64,000 nt of DNA from Mesorhizobium sp. Lineage in GTDB: Bacteria; Pseudomonadota; Alphaproteobacteria; Rhizobiales; Rhizobiaceae. Each line of letters begins with the position of its first letter. The stretch's first letter is position 1. Shown here piece by piece: positions 55,200 through 64,000 of the stretch. Made by a program: the position numbers and the translations under genes. The stretch spans positions 1 through 64,000 of the forward strand of contig SAQG01000001.1 in the NCBI GenBank assembly GCA_004020315.1. Direction: 5' to 3'. The notes under the pieces are model-generated. The model saw nothing but the letters and a program-made list of their open reading frames with translations. It had not been told where the DNA came from and searched no databases.

Positions 55200-56530
55200 T
55201 ATCGGTTCATGCGGCGAGGTCAATCTGCTGATCGAGTGGCTTGGCGGGGAGCGTGTGCCATCCGTCGATTTTTCGCATCGAGATTTCGCCGGACGCAATC
55301 AACGCCCAGAACAACATTGCCGCGGTTTCGGCCGAAGGCAGCACGGTCTGGGTCTTGACGCGCCGCTTGAACTCTTCATGCAGACGCTCAATCGCGTTTG
55401 TAGTTCTGGTGCGCTTTTCCACTGGCTCGGCGGCAGGCGCGTGAAGGCGAAGAGGCGCTCACCGGCCTCCTCCAGGCTGTCGGCCACCGCCCGGCACTTG
55501 AGCCGCCATTTGCGCAGGAACGCCTTGCGGCGGCTCTCGATCTCCTCCGGCGTGGCCGCGTAGATCATGTCGGTGTAATCGGCGCTGATCTCCTTGTGCA
55601 GGCGCTCGGGAGCGTGGGCGAGCAGGTTGCGGTGCTTGTGAACCGTGCATCTTTGAACCGGCACCCCGTCCCACAGCCCAGCGATCGCCCCGTCCAAGCC
55701 GGGTGCGCCGTCGACGATGAGGAACTCAGGGCGGCGGAGGCCGCGTGCGACGAGATCGTCGAGGATCGCCCGCCAGGCCTCGGTCGTCTCGCCGCCCATG
55801 TTCTTGACCGCGAGCAGGATCTTGTGGCCGTCCGCGCGCACGCCGATGACAACGAGCAGCGGGATCGAGGTCGCCTTGCGGTCGAGCCTGACACGAACCA
55901 CCGTCCCGTCGAGGATCAGGCGCACGATCGGGCTCGTCGGCCAGCGAGCGACCCTTCCAGGCGTCCCAGTCCGTCTTCACCTTGCGCCAGGTGCGGCTGA
56001 CGACGTCCTTGCCGATCGCGCCGCCGAACAAGGCGGCAAGCGCACGACGGACGCGTCGCGTGTTCGTGCCCGCCAGGTAGCTCGACGCGATCAGTGCGTC
56101 GGCGGCCTTCGTGCGCCGCTGATAGGCGCGCAGAGGCTTGCTCCTCCATTCCACCGTCTTGTCCTCGTCGACATCGAGGCGCGCCCGCGTAACCGTGATC
56201 TCAGTGGTGCCGAAGGTCCCCGTCAGCGTGCGCGTCCGGCTGCCGTGGCGGTGGCCGGCGACACCGGTGGTCTCATCACTGGCGCGCCGCCGGCTGCCGG
56301 CCATAACGGGGACGGGCAAGCACCGCTTCCAACTCGGTCTCGAGCATCGTCTCGATGAAGCCGCGCACCCGCTCGCGCAGGCCAGCTTCGATCGGATCAA
56401 ACCAGTTGTCGAAAAGATAGCTCGTCGCCTCATCCCCCGGATGAACGGCTTCGGCTTTCATGGTAGTCCTTGTCATGGCGTAGTCTCCTGTCCGGCACCG
56501 CAAGGCCGGATGATTCGAGGTTGACACCCC
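55200..56530 (-). pseudogene. IS256 (mutator)-family transposase element, broken
   Basis: N-terminal part near 56300-56500 (NWFDPIEAGLRERVRGFIET), then HGSRTRTLTGTFGTTEITVT and TNTRRVRRALAALFGGAIGK near 56000-56230, the DDE core RLILDGTVVRVRLDRKATSI and FLIVDGAPGLDGAIAGLWDG at 55690-55930, CTVHKHRNLLAHAPERLHKE, and the C-terminal RTTNAIERLHEEFKRRVKTQ near 55360. At least three frame changes. The inverted repeat GAGACTACGCCAACTCACA lies at its right end (about 56532-56550). Confidence 0.85.
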
Positions 56531-56539
56531 GGAGACTAC

Positions 56540-57353
56540 GCCAACTCACAATTCCAACCACTCCCGCGACGGCACCTTGGCAGTCATCTGCTCGGCAACC
56601 AAATCGAGCGGGAATTCGCTCTTGCGGGACTTCTCGAAGAGGAGGCGGGTTCCGCGAACCCAAGTCATCACGACCACACGCCGGCGACAAGGATTGAGAC
56701 CCAGCCGCCGTCGAGCACTTTCATGATGTTCGCCGAGAAGAAGCCGACATCGACCACCCCGAAGACGAGCGCAAGGCGAGCGCCGGGAGGAGCGTCCACC
56801 TCCAGATACGCCTCATCACGACGTGGAGCAGGATTGTCGTCACAACCATTTCGCCCGTGACCGATATGCCATAGGCTGACGGGAGGGCGCTGGACTCACC
56901 AAAGCCGATGACCGCAACATGACCGACCATGCGAGCAGCAGGTTGACGCGCGGCAGGTATATCTGCCCGAATTGCATTTCGGATGTATGCCGGATTTCGA
57001 AGCGCGGAAGCATGTTGAGCTGGACGGCCTGTCGCACAAGTGAATAAGCGCCGGAATCACGACCTGGCTGGCGATCACAGTTGCCGCCGTAGCCATCACC
57101 ACCATCGGCACCAACGTCCAGCCGTGGTCATCTCGAAGAATGGATGTCAGATCGTCCCGCCTCGGGAAAGAACGAACGCGCCCTGCCCGAAATTGTTAAG
57201 CAGCAGGCACGGAAATGCGATCGCCAGCCAAGCCAGCACAATCGGCCGGCGGCCAAAATGACCGAGATCAGTGTAGAGCGCTTCAGCCCCGGTTACGGAA
57301 AGGCTCCGCGGGCGGCATACTGCCTTGCCGAAGGGGCCATAAATGCTGCGCAT
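56540..57353 (-). pseudogene. kup: Kup-type potassium transporter, frameshifted remnant
   Basis: Fragments in three frames on the minus strand: [20 protein letters not shown] and [20 protein letters not shown] at 57180-57300, [13 protein letters not shown] near 56960, [20 protein letters not shown] near 56870, and MTWVRGTRLLFEKSRKSEFP near 56640. These match successive parts of Kup/HAK potassium uptake proteins. The N-terminal and C-terminal ends are missing and the gene abuts the IS256 element. Confidence 0.8.
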
Positions 57354-58347
57354 CTACACGGGCCAGAACGGCCATCTGACAGCAATTGACGGCTTGCCGG
57401 AGGCCGAAGCTCTCGGTGCTCTCTGGCTCGACCTCCTCAACCCGACTGTTGAGGAAGTGAAGCTTGTTAAGGCGCATCTGGCCATTGATATCCCGACGCG
57501 CGACGAGATGGCGGAAATCGAGTTGTCGGACCGTCTTTATCATGAAGACGGCGCCGAGTTCATGACGATCACCGCGGTCGCGAATATCGAGGGCGAGGAC
57601 CCTGTCAAAGCGCCGGTTACCTTCGTTATCAAGGGCCAGACGCTCGTCACTGTCCGCCACGCCGAACCGAAGCCGTTCTTGATCTATGCGGCGAAAGCAC
57701 AGCGTACTAGCGGCCCTCCCTGCACGTCCGGCGAATTGGTGATGCTGGGTCTGATCGAAGCGATCATCGACCGCGCGGCCGACACGCTTGAGCGCATCGG
57801 CGACGAGATTGATGCACTCTCACGCGAAATTTTTCGCAACACGTCTCCGAGCGCCTCGAAGAAAACACGCAACCTTCAATCCCTTGTCGAGCGAATCGGC
57901 CGGAAGGGTGAGCTGCTGACGAAAATTCAGGAGAGTCTCGTGAGCATCGCGCGGCTCGTCGCCTACCATAGCGCGAGTGACTCGACCAGCTGGGCAGTCG
58001 CGTCGTCCGGTCGCAAGTTGCAGAAGGAAATCCGGCAACGTATCAAGCTCGTCCAGCGCGATGCCACGTTCCTCAGCGACCATGCGACCTTCCTGTCCAA
58101 CAAGATCAACTTCCTGCTGGACGCGACGCTGGGTCTCATCAATCTGGAGCAGAACCAGATCATCAAGATTTTCTCGGTCGCTGCCGTCGTGTTTTTGCCG
58201 CCGACGCTGGTTGCCTCGATCTACGGCATGAACTTCGATGCCATGCCCGAGCTAAAATGGCTTCTGGGCTATCCTTTTGCGCTGGGTCTGATGGTGCTCT
58301 CCGCCGTGGTTCCGTATCTCTTTTTCAAGCGGCGCGGTTGGCTGTGA
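57343..58347 (+). CDS. corA: CorA-family magnesium/divalent cation transporter
   Basis: A 334-residue membrane protein. The N-terminal cytoplasmic domain (1-260) is followed by two C-terminal helices (about 277-297 and 308-328); YGMNF (290-294 region) is the strictly conserved pore GMN signature, here in [18 protein letters not shown], and the C-terminus ends KRRGWL. It forms a pentameric Mg2+ channel. ATG at 57343 lies opposite the start of the Kup remnant. The frame is intact. Confidence 0.92.
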   Translation: MLRIYTGQNGHLTAIDGLPEAEALGALWLDLLNPTVEEVKLVKAHLAIDIPTRDEMAEIELSDRLYHEDGAEFMTITAVANIEGEDPVKAPVTFVIKGQTLVTVRHAEPKPFLIYAAKAQRTSGPPCTSGELVMLGLIEAIIDRAADTLERIGDEIDALSREIFRNTSPSASKKTRNLQSLVERIGRKGELLTKIQESLVSIARLVAYHSASDSTSWAVASSGRKLQKEIRQRIKLVQRDATFLSDHATFLSNKINFLLDATLGLINLEQNQIIKIFSVAAVVFLPPTLVASIYGMNFDAMPELKWLLGYPFALGLMVLSAVVPYLFFKRRGWL

Positions 58348-58405
58348 AAGGAAATAGGCTGGTTCGGGGCGCTTACTGAAAGTCCCACTTCCCGGAGCGG
58401 TCGCG

Positions 58406-58768
58406 CAGCTCAGCGAATTCGACATCTTGACTATCGCACGACACGTTGGCCTCGAGGTTGAGCAGCTCAAGCGGGACATGGAAGACCGCGCCATCGAAAA
58501 CGTCCTCGAGCGCAATTGCGCGCTCGCCAAGGAGCTGTACATCAACGTCACGCCGGCGTTGGTTCTCGGCGACGAAGTGATTTCAGGTGTGCTCAAGATT
58601 CACACGCTGGAACGCTTCATCGCCAAAGAGCGAGAAGAAGCTAAGCGTCGTGCCGGATCACCAACTTCGGCATTTTGACAGCGTGGCGGCCGGTGCGATC
58701 CCGTTCTCTGGCCACGAGTGCCGCCTCTCGCGTCGGGCCAAATCTCTTATATGGCCCGGCAACGCGGT
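58406..58768 (+). repeat. Direct repeat copy 2 (dsbA 3' end)
   Basis: Nearly identical to 45369-45730. In this copy the reading frame ends naturally with KEREEAKRRAGSPTSAF and a stop, which I take as the original C-terminus of the DsbA-like protein. The 5' part of the gene is absent; the CorA gene lies just upstream. Confidence 0.92.
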
Positions 58769-58956
58769 AGTGGGCGGACCAAGCCGTTCTATGCAGCGCA
58801 CCAGACAAAGGGCAATGACCAAAGCCGTCCCGGACATCGCATCGGAGTTCAACGTCTTTGCACCAATGCCCAGCAATGGTCGCCGCGACAAACAACGCCT
58901 GCAAACGGGCGCTGTGAGCCGCCGTCGTTCAACGAAAGATCACCAACGGAGGTCCC

Positions 58957-59884
58957 GAGGAGGCCCCATGAATCGCTGCACATCAGCATTTGCAATTCTT
59001 GCTTTCGGCACGTTCTGCACATCGTCGACCATCGCCATGGCGGCGCATTCGACCACCTATTCAGCGCCCGACAAGAGCGTCGTGTTTCTTGGTGGCGTTG
59101 GCTACACCTGGCTAAAGGGCAACGAGCTTTTCTACGACGAAGTGGGCAATCGTATCAGCAAATTGATCTGGGAAACCGGCGCGCCGGTTCTGACCACCGG
59201 GCTAAAGGCCGAGGTCTGGAAGAACTGGACCATCTCAGCCAACGGCGTATTGCCGGACAGGATTGGTCGGATCAGTCAATCCACCCCGACACCCGCCTTG
59301 ACCGCTACATCAACCTTGACATGGCAGCAGGCCCAGACTTCGTGATCAACGATGCCACGGTTATCAACCTTCATGGTGGCTTCAAATACACCAACATGAA
59401 GTGGAAGGCCTATGGCGGTTCGTACATATAGAGTGGGGACCGCTTCGGCTTTCGCGAGGATCGCGGCAAGTTCCCGGACGGCGAACCGGTCATCGATTAC
59501 GAACAGCGCTATTTCGGCCTGTTCCTTGGCGCGAAAGCGACCACGACGCTCGGGAACTTGACGCTCTCGGGTCTGCTCCGCAGCGGCTTCACCGTTGATG
59601 CAAGCGCTGTTGACCATCACTGGCTGCGCGAGGAGGGGCGCGGCCTGCGATTTGAGGACGACTTCTTCACGGTGCCGTTCATCTCGGCCGGCGCCAAGAT
59701 CGATTATCAGATGACCGACCGCGCCAGCGTCTTCCTGGCCGGCAATGTCGACAAATATTTTCGCAACAAAGGCTAGAAAACGGCCTACAGCATCGCGACC
59801 GGCGAACAAGGAACCCACAAGGATAGCGCTGGCATGGACTTCTATGCCTTGACCCTGTCGGCCGGCTTCAAGCTGACGTTTTAA
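58957..59884 (+). pseudogene. Omptin-family outer-membrane protease, broken
   Basis: A strong ribosome-binding site GAGGAGG (58957-58963) precedes ATG 58968. A signal peptide (MNRCTSAFAILAFGTFCTSS) leads to VVFLGGVGYTWLKGNELFYD, a beta-barrel start typical of omptins. A frameshift near 59250 follows; then QDWSDQSIHPDTRLDRY, TVINLHGGFKYTNMKWKAYG and YEQRYFGLFLGAKATTTLGN lead to the terminal TLSAGFKLTF. Two in-frame TAG codons (59429 and 59774) interrupt this second frame. Omptins cleave peptides on the cell surface; this one cannot be made as it stands. Confidence 0.75.
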
Positions 59885-60116
59885 GCGCAGTCATTTCTGA
59901 CGCTGAGCACGTAAGACCATGCGTGCATTAAGGACGCACAATGCCTCTGCGCGCAATCCATTCAATCGCGGATATCCAAGCGGCGCCGACGTCGGCCAGG
60001 ATCTCAGGATTGTCCGGGCGGTCCGCCAGGCCTGGTATGGCCGGCGTGGAGGTGTTGTCCGCCGGTCATCCCGTCGATTTTAAGGTCCCGACGGCCGTCT
60101 GGCACCGGTGCGCGAG

Positions 60117-60251
60117 CCGCCAGAAAAGCGTGGCCTTCCGCGCGATCCCGAAGCCACAAACCGTGAGAACCCGTGCGACACCGCCGCATCACGTCGTGTC
60201 GTGCATCGATGCCAAGCGGCTCGGCGTTGAGCTCGCCGCACGCCAGAATAA
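60117..60251 (+). repeat. Degenerate direct repeat, copy 2
   Basis: Second copy of the 48094-48214 block (GCCGCCAGAAAAGCGTGGCC to CGCCAGAATAA), same orientation but more diverged than the dsbA repeat. It lies after the omptin pseudogene, as copy 1 lies after the TlpA-like gene. Confidence 0.75.
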
Positions 60252-60289
60252 ACTTGGCGCTCCTCAAGATTGCAGAGTCAGGCTAGTGG

Positions 60290-60530
60290 GTTGCGTCCCG
60301 CGGCGTCGTCTCCCAGCGTCAACCGGATCGTCTCGGCAATCTCCTCATCGGGCGCGCCGGGACGCGGTTCATCGTAAAGGCTATCGAGCCGCTGTTCGGC
60401 AAAGCGCCGACGCAATGTGCCCACTGTGTTGGGCGTTGCACCAAGGCGTAAGGCAATTTCCTTGTTCTACATCCTCTCGCTGGCCAGCAGCACTATCCGC
60501 GCCCGTCGCGGCAGGCCTTGCGCCGTGCCT
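60290..60530 (-). pseudogene. IS630-family transposase N-terminal remnant
   Basis: The minus strand encodes NKEIALRLGATPNTVGTLRR, RFAEQRLDSLYDEPRPGAP and EEIAETIRLTLGDDA, the helix-turn-helix and linker of IS630 transposases. A TAG interrupts the LASERM(stop)NKEIA junction, and no DDE domain follows. Confidence 0.75.
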
Positions 60531-61081
60531 CGACGCCGGACCAGACCCTCCAGTTCACTCGGCTCTGCTGCGGAGCCAGCGCCTTGAGCAGCGGCCAACC
60601 TGGACTCGTCCCGTCCTCGAAAAGCAAATTGTTACGCAGATGCTTGTCCACCCTGACCCGAGCCATCGTCCTGCACGCTTTCGCCGTTGCGCGCGACGAA
60701 GACCGCAACGCTTCATCGCGCTTGGCGTAGCGGCACCAGGGACCGCCCATCGAATGACTCATGCGAGGCATCTCAAGGCTGTCCGCGGTCCAGCGCCAGA
60801 TCTCCGCCTCGCCCGAGGCGCGCAGAGCTGGCCGGTTGTGCAGGAGCCGTAGGCAATATTCGCCGTCCTTGTTCGGATGGGTAACGCTTGCGTCTCCCGT
60901 CGCATTCTACCTCGCTTTCCGAACGTAGCCGTGATGCGAACTCTTGCTGCATATAAAGTCGAATCAGGGGGATTTGGATCATACGATACGGAGGCTTGAC
61001 TTTGGCAGTCGCTCTGCGACGTTACCTATATAAAGGTCGAAATGAGGTGATATGGCTCATGGATAGGCCACGGAGACCCGA
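60531..61081. promoter_or_regulatory. Spacer and promoter region of the HipBA module
   Basis: No gene is supported in 60531-60950. Close to the hipB start there is a TTGACT at 60996-61001 and an imperfect palindrome ACCTATATAAAGGT at 61025-61038, placed where a HipB operator would be expected. The promoter cannot be defined exactly. Confidence 0.4.
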
Positions 61082-61420
61082 ATGACGGCAACGCATAAAC
61101 GCACCTATTCGCGCTACGCGATGGAAGCGCTTGGCCTTTTCGGTAAGACCATCCGGCTGGGCCGGATGCAGCACCGGTTAACCGCACAGGAGTTAGCCGA
61201 GAGAATCGGTGTTTCACGCAGCACCCTGCAGCGCATCGAGAAGGGCGATCCCAAAGTCGAAATCGGACTGATGTTCGAAGCTGCTGCCATTGTCGGTGTG
61301 AAGCTGTTCGATGCGGACGGCAAGGGCATCACAGCCCTCACAGGCCGCATGGACGATCGCATCGCGCTGCTGCCGAAGCACGTCTACAAGGCCGGCAAGC
61401 AGATCGTCGATGAGTTCTAA
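61082..61420 (+). CDS. hipB: HipB-type XRE antitoxin
   Basis: A 112-residue XRE repressor. The HTH spans about 25-75: LTAQELAERIGVSRSTLQRI, then EKGDPKVEIGLMFEAAAIVG, followed by a short tail ending KHVYKAGKQIVDEF. It should bind the operator upstream and hold HipA inactive. The 3' end overlaps the start of hipA (stop at 61418-61420, hipA ATG at 61410), the usual translationally coupled layout. Confidence 0.85.
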   Translation: MTATHKRTYSRYAMEALGLFGKTIRLGRMQHRLTAQELAERIGVSRSTLQRIEKGDPKVEIGLMFEAAAIVGVKLFDADGKGITALTGRMDDRIALLPKHVYKAGKQIVDEF

Positions 61421-62726
61421 GGTCCCCAAGTACGACGAAGCCTATGTCTGGGTCTGGCTGCCGGGCGAGACCGCGCCGGTTGTCGCCGGGCGGCTATATG
61501 CCCATGACGGACTCGTCAGCTTCAACTATGGCAGGAGCTTTCGTGAACTGGGCAGCGCGATCCCGCTTTATCTCCCGGAACTGCCCCTGAAGGCAGGCGA
61601 ATTGCCTTTGCTTCCTGGCCTAACCATGCCGGGATGCATCCGCGATGCTGCCCCCGATGCCTGGGGACGACGGGTTATCCTAAACCGCAAATTCGGTGTG
61701 AAGGGCGATGAAATCGCGCGGCTCGATATTTCAGAACTGACGTTCCTGCTGGAATCAGGCTCGGACCGCATCGGCGCGCTCGATTTTCAGTTTTCGCCCA
61801 CGAATTACGAGCCGCGCGCACTGGCCAATGCCACTCTCGAAGAGCTTGTCCAATCGGCGGAGCGGGTAGAGAAAGGTATTCCGCTCACCCCCGAATTAGA
61901 TCAGGCGCTGCATCACGGCAGCTCGATCGGCGGCGCAAGGCCAAAGGCGCTGATCGAGGACGACGCCATCAAGCATGTCGCGAAATTTTCCTCGTCTGCC
62001 GACCTTTACAGCGTCGTCAAAGGAGAATTCATAGCCATGCGGCTTGCCGCCTTGTGCGGCATCAGAGCGGCATCCGTCTCGCTTGTTCGCGCCGCAGGCA
62101 AGGACGTGTTGCTCGTCGAGCGATTCGACCGGATCAAGGTCACGGGCGGCTGGCAACGCAAATCCATGGTCTCAGCGCTGACGATGCTCGCGCTCGATGA
62201 GATGATGGCGCGTTACGCCAGCTACCAGGATTTGGCGGAGATCATTCGCCACCGATTCACCGCGCCGTCGGAAACTCTGCGCGAGTTGTTCAGCCGCATT
62301 GTCTTCAACATACTTTGCGGCAACACCGACGATCATGCCCGCAACCATGCGGCATTCTGGGACGGGGCTAAGCTCACCCTCACGCCTGCTTACGATATTT
62401 GTCCGCAGGCCCGCAGTGGCCAGGAGGCCAGCCAGGCCATGCTCATCAGCGGCAATAACCGCATGAGCCGGATCGCGTCCTGCCTTGAAGCCGCGCATCA
62501 CTTCCTGCTCAGCGCGCCGGAAGCTCTTGCGATTGTTGAAGGCCAGCTCCGATGCATTGCGAAGAATTGGCCGCGTGTCAGCGAGGAAGCTACGCTATCC
62601 GGCACAGATCGCAATCTGTTCTGGGGCCGACAGTTCCTCAATCCCTACGCTTTTACGGCGCTGGAAGGGAGCGCCGACGTTCTCCGCGCTCTGGCTGACG
62701 AACTACGCAACAGTGTTCACGCCTGA
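61410..62726 (+). CDS. hipA: HipA-type serine/threonine kinase toxin
   Basis: A 438-residue HipA kinase. N-subdomain with WLPGETAPVVAGRLYAHDG and LPGLTMPGCIRDAAPDAWGR; Couple_hipA region HGSSIGGARPKALIEDDA (the glycine-rich P-loop-like segment with the catalytic Lys); catalytic NTDDHARNHAAF and YDICP as the metal-binding motif. It probably phosphorylates a tRNA synthetase to slow growth. The ATG at 61410 overlaps the hipB stop, and it is complete; the gene is unrelated in arrangement to the AbiEi-HipA fusion at 51835. Confidence 0.88.
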   Translation: MSSKVPKYDEAYVWVWLPGETAPVVAGRLYAHDGLVSFNYGRSFRELGSAIPLYLPELPLKAGELPLLPGLTMPGCIRDAAPDAWGRRVILNRKFGVKGDEIARLDISELTFLLESGSDRIGALDFQFSPTNYEPRALANATLEELVQSAERVEKGIPLTPELDQALHHGSSIGGARPKALIEDDAIKHVAKFSSSADLYSVVKGEFIAMRLAALCGIRAASVSLVRAAGKDVLLVERFDRIKVTGGWQRKSMVSALTMLALDEMMARYASYQDLAEIIRHRFTAPSETLRELFSRIVFNILCGNTDDHARNHAAFWDGAKLTLTPAYDICPQARSGQEASQAMLISGNNRMSRIASCLEAAHHFLLSAPEALAIVEGQLRCIAKNWPRVSEEATLSGTDRNLFWGRQFLNPYAFTALEGSADVLRALADELRNSVHA

Positions 62727-62963
62727 TCCGGCGCTGGATTTCGGACAAGCTCGGCAAGCGCAAGACGCCCACAATATGGACAATCCTTGCCGTGCCAGCA
62801 CGAAGTCATGAACACACGGCTCTTCGACAGCGACAACGTGCACTGCGGAGAGATGTGGAGCTGACACCGCAAGAGCCCACAGACGGTATCCCCGCGGTCA
62901 CGGCCGTCTTGCTGAGGTAGGCTGAAGGCTGCAAGTCCTAGTGCAAGCACTAGGAGTAGCCCT

Positions 62964-63359
62964 GTGACGAAGCATCAGATTGAAGTGATCACGTCGGTCG
63001 AGCGGCGCCGGCGCTGGTCTCGGGAGGATAAGGAGCGGCTGGTCGCGGCGACGTTTGAGCCTGGGGCTAGTGTTTCCGAGACCGCGCGATCGGCTGGCAT
63101 TCATGTGAGCCAGCTTTTCCGGTGGCGCAAGGAACTCTGCCAGATCTCCGCGCCGTCCGTGCCGCAACTCGTTGCCGTGGAAGTCGTCGAGGCGCTGCCA
63201 GCGCCGCAATCGCCAGCGCAGCCACCGCCGATCTCCAGACCGCGCAAGAAGAGCAGCATGGTGTCGATCGAGCTTGGCGGCGCCCGCCGCCTGCGGGTCG
63301 AGAGTGATATCGATAGCGAGGCGCTCGGCCGGATCCTGGATGTGCTGGAGCGGCGATGA
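62964..63359 (+). CDS. tnpA: IS66-family accessory protein TnpA
   Basis: A 131-residue protein with an N-terminal IS3/IS66-type HTH (RRWSREDKERLVAATFEPGA, ETARSAGIHVSQLFRWRKEL) and a Pro-rich centre. It is the first gene of an IS66 element and its stop overlaps the start of tnpB (ATGAT). GTG at 62964 is the start. Confidence 0.88.
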   Translation: MTKHQIEVITSVERRRRWSREDKERLVAATFEPGASVSETARSAGIHVSQLFRWRKELCQISAPSVPQLVAVEVVEALPAPQSPAQPPPISRPRKKSSMVSIELGGARRLRVESDIDSEALGRILDVLERR

Positions 63360-63700
63360 TCTCGATCCCGAGCGGCGTTAAGGTGTGGCTCGCCACTGGC
63401 TATACCGATATGCGCAAGGGCTTCCCGGGCCTGTCGCTGATGGTGCAGGAGACATTGAAGCGCGATCCGCACACCGGTTACCTGTTCTGTTTCCGCGGGC
63501 GGCAGGGTGACTTGATCAAGGTGATCTGGCATGACGGCCAGGGTGCCTGCCTGTTCACGAAGAAGCTCGAGCGTGGCCGGTTCATCTGGCCATCGGCCGA
63601 TGGCACGGTGGTGATCACGCCCGCGCAGCTCGGCTATTTGCTAGAAGGCATCGACTGGCGGATGCCGCAAAAAACCTGGCGTCCGAGCTCGGCGGGATGA
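63356..63700 (+). CDS. tnpB: IS66-family accessory protein TnpB
   Basis: A 114-residue IS66 Orf2 protein with the family motifs VWLATGYTDMRKGFPGLS, FCFRGRQGDLIKVIWHDGQG and FTKKLERGRFIWP. Required for IS66 transposition with an unknown biochemical role. Coupled to tnpA by a 4-nt overlap. Confidence 0.92.
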   Translation: MISIPSGVKVWLATGYTDMRKGFPGLSLMVQETLKRDPHTGYLFCFRGRQGDLIKVIWHDGQGACLFTKKLERGRFIWPSADGTVVITPAQLGYLLEGIDWRMPQKTWRPSSAG

Positions 63701-63745
63701 GCAAAACCGCTGGCTTGGCGGGAGCGAATATGATTCCATCGCGCC

Positions 63746-64000
63746 ATGACCGATGTGGCCGATCAGCTTCCCGGTGACCTTGCCAGTGCGCACGCGATGA
63801 TCCTCGCCGAGCGTGCGGCCCGCCGTGAGGCGCAAGCGCTCGCCGCTCGCGCGCAAGCCTTGAACTCGCACTCCGATGTGCTGATCGCGCGGCTCAGGCT
63901 GGAGATAGAGAAGCTGAAGCGCGAGATCCATGGCAGCCGCTCCGAACGCAAGGCCAGGCTTCTCCAACAGATGGAATTGCAACTTGAGGAGTTGGAAGCC
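63746..64000 (+). CDS. tnpC: IS66-family transposase TnpC, 5' part only
   Basis: The first 85 residues of the IS66 transposase, a coiled-coil-rich region (ARRAEAQALAARAQ-like, LRLEIEKLKREIHGSRSERK) before the DDE domain, which lies beyond the window. The ATG is at 63746. Because tnpA and tnpB are intact, the element may be complete. Confidence 0.88.
   Translation, partial: MTDVADQLPGDLASAHAMILAERAARREAQALAARAQALNSHSDVLIARLRLEIEKLKREIHGSRSERKARLLQQMELQLEELEA

Noticed and set aside
1..64000. CRISPR arrays, tRNA genes and rRNA genes
   Set aside because: No array of regularly spaced repeats, no cloverleaf with a T-loop GTTC(G/A)A signature in proper context, and no rRNA-like stretch was found by eye.

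Overview
The window looks like accessory DNA of an alphaproteobacterium of the order Rhizobiales, most likely a symbiosis-island or megaplasmid type region. The pointers are the rhizobial style of the families present (several RpiR regulators, Ugp/Mal-type sugar ABC transporters, CorA, GabD and Kup remnants, IS66, IS110, IS256, IS630, ISL3 and IS3 pieces), a moderately high GC content, and a very high load of frameshifted or truncated genes between short intact operons. No core genes, rRNA, tRNA, CRISPR array or replication origin were seen.

Region by region: (1) 1-13.8 kb is a layered, partly decayed defence and mobile island: IS110 and antitoxin remnants, an intact type IIG restriction-modification enzyme, a DUF6615-like putative nuclease, a split HEPN-like gene, an integrase stub, an XRE-ImmA / PIN-like toxin-antitoxin pair, a small membrane protein, then broken M48-type metallopeptidase and Mrr restriction genes and IS6/IS110 scars. 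(2) 14.2-32.5 kb is an almost intact catabolic region: sugar-lactone oxidase, RpiR regulator, BadF/GlcNAc-kinase-like kinase coupled to a SIS isomerase/deaminase-like protein, a sugar ABC transporter (two permeases and a binding protein) and a sulfatase; then a second RpiR, a complete ABC transporter (ATPase, two permeases, binding protein), and two successive pairs of GpdQ-type phosphodiesterase plus HAD phosphatase. (3) 32.6-37 kb is scars (RpiR pseudogene, ISL3, IS110, IS3 remnants) around an intact GntR regulator. (4) 37.3-44.3 kb holds a tightly coupled five-gene operon (DegT aminotransferase, amino-acid-kinase-fold kinase, NDP-kinase-like protein, methyltransferase, AbiEii-fold nucleotidyltransferase), a divergent RpiR regulator and a sulfotransferase. 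I do not recognise this operon as a described pathway; it is the best candidate for an undescribed system. (5) 44.9-60.5 kb is strongly decayed: DsbA, GabD, Fic, M16, Kup and omptin pseudogenes with intact islands (TlpA-like thioredoxin, AbiEi-HipA fusion, CorA) and two pairs of direct repeats. (6) 61-64 kb carries an intact HipBA module and the left part of an IS66 element that runs off the window.

How the genes may work together: the 14-32 kb genes can import a sugar-like compound, remove sulfate, cut a phosphodiester, dephosphorylate it, phosphorylate or isomerise an amino sugar and oxidise a lactone, all under RpiR sugar-phosphate sensors. The 37-44 kb genes look able to build an aminated, phosphorylated or nucleotide-activated, methylated and possibly sulfated small molecule. 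Such close linkage of synthesis and catabolism resembles the logic of rhizopine or opine loci; this is inference, not something the sequence proves.
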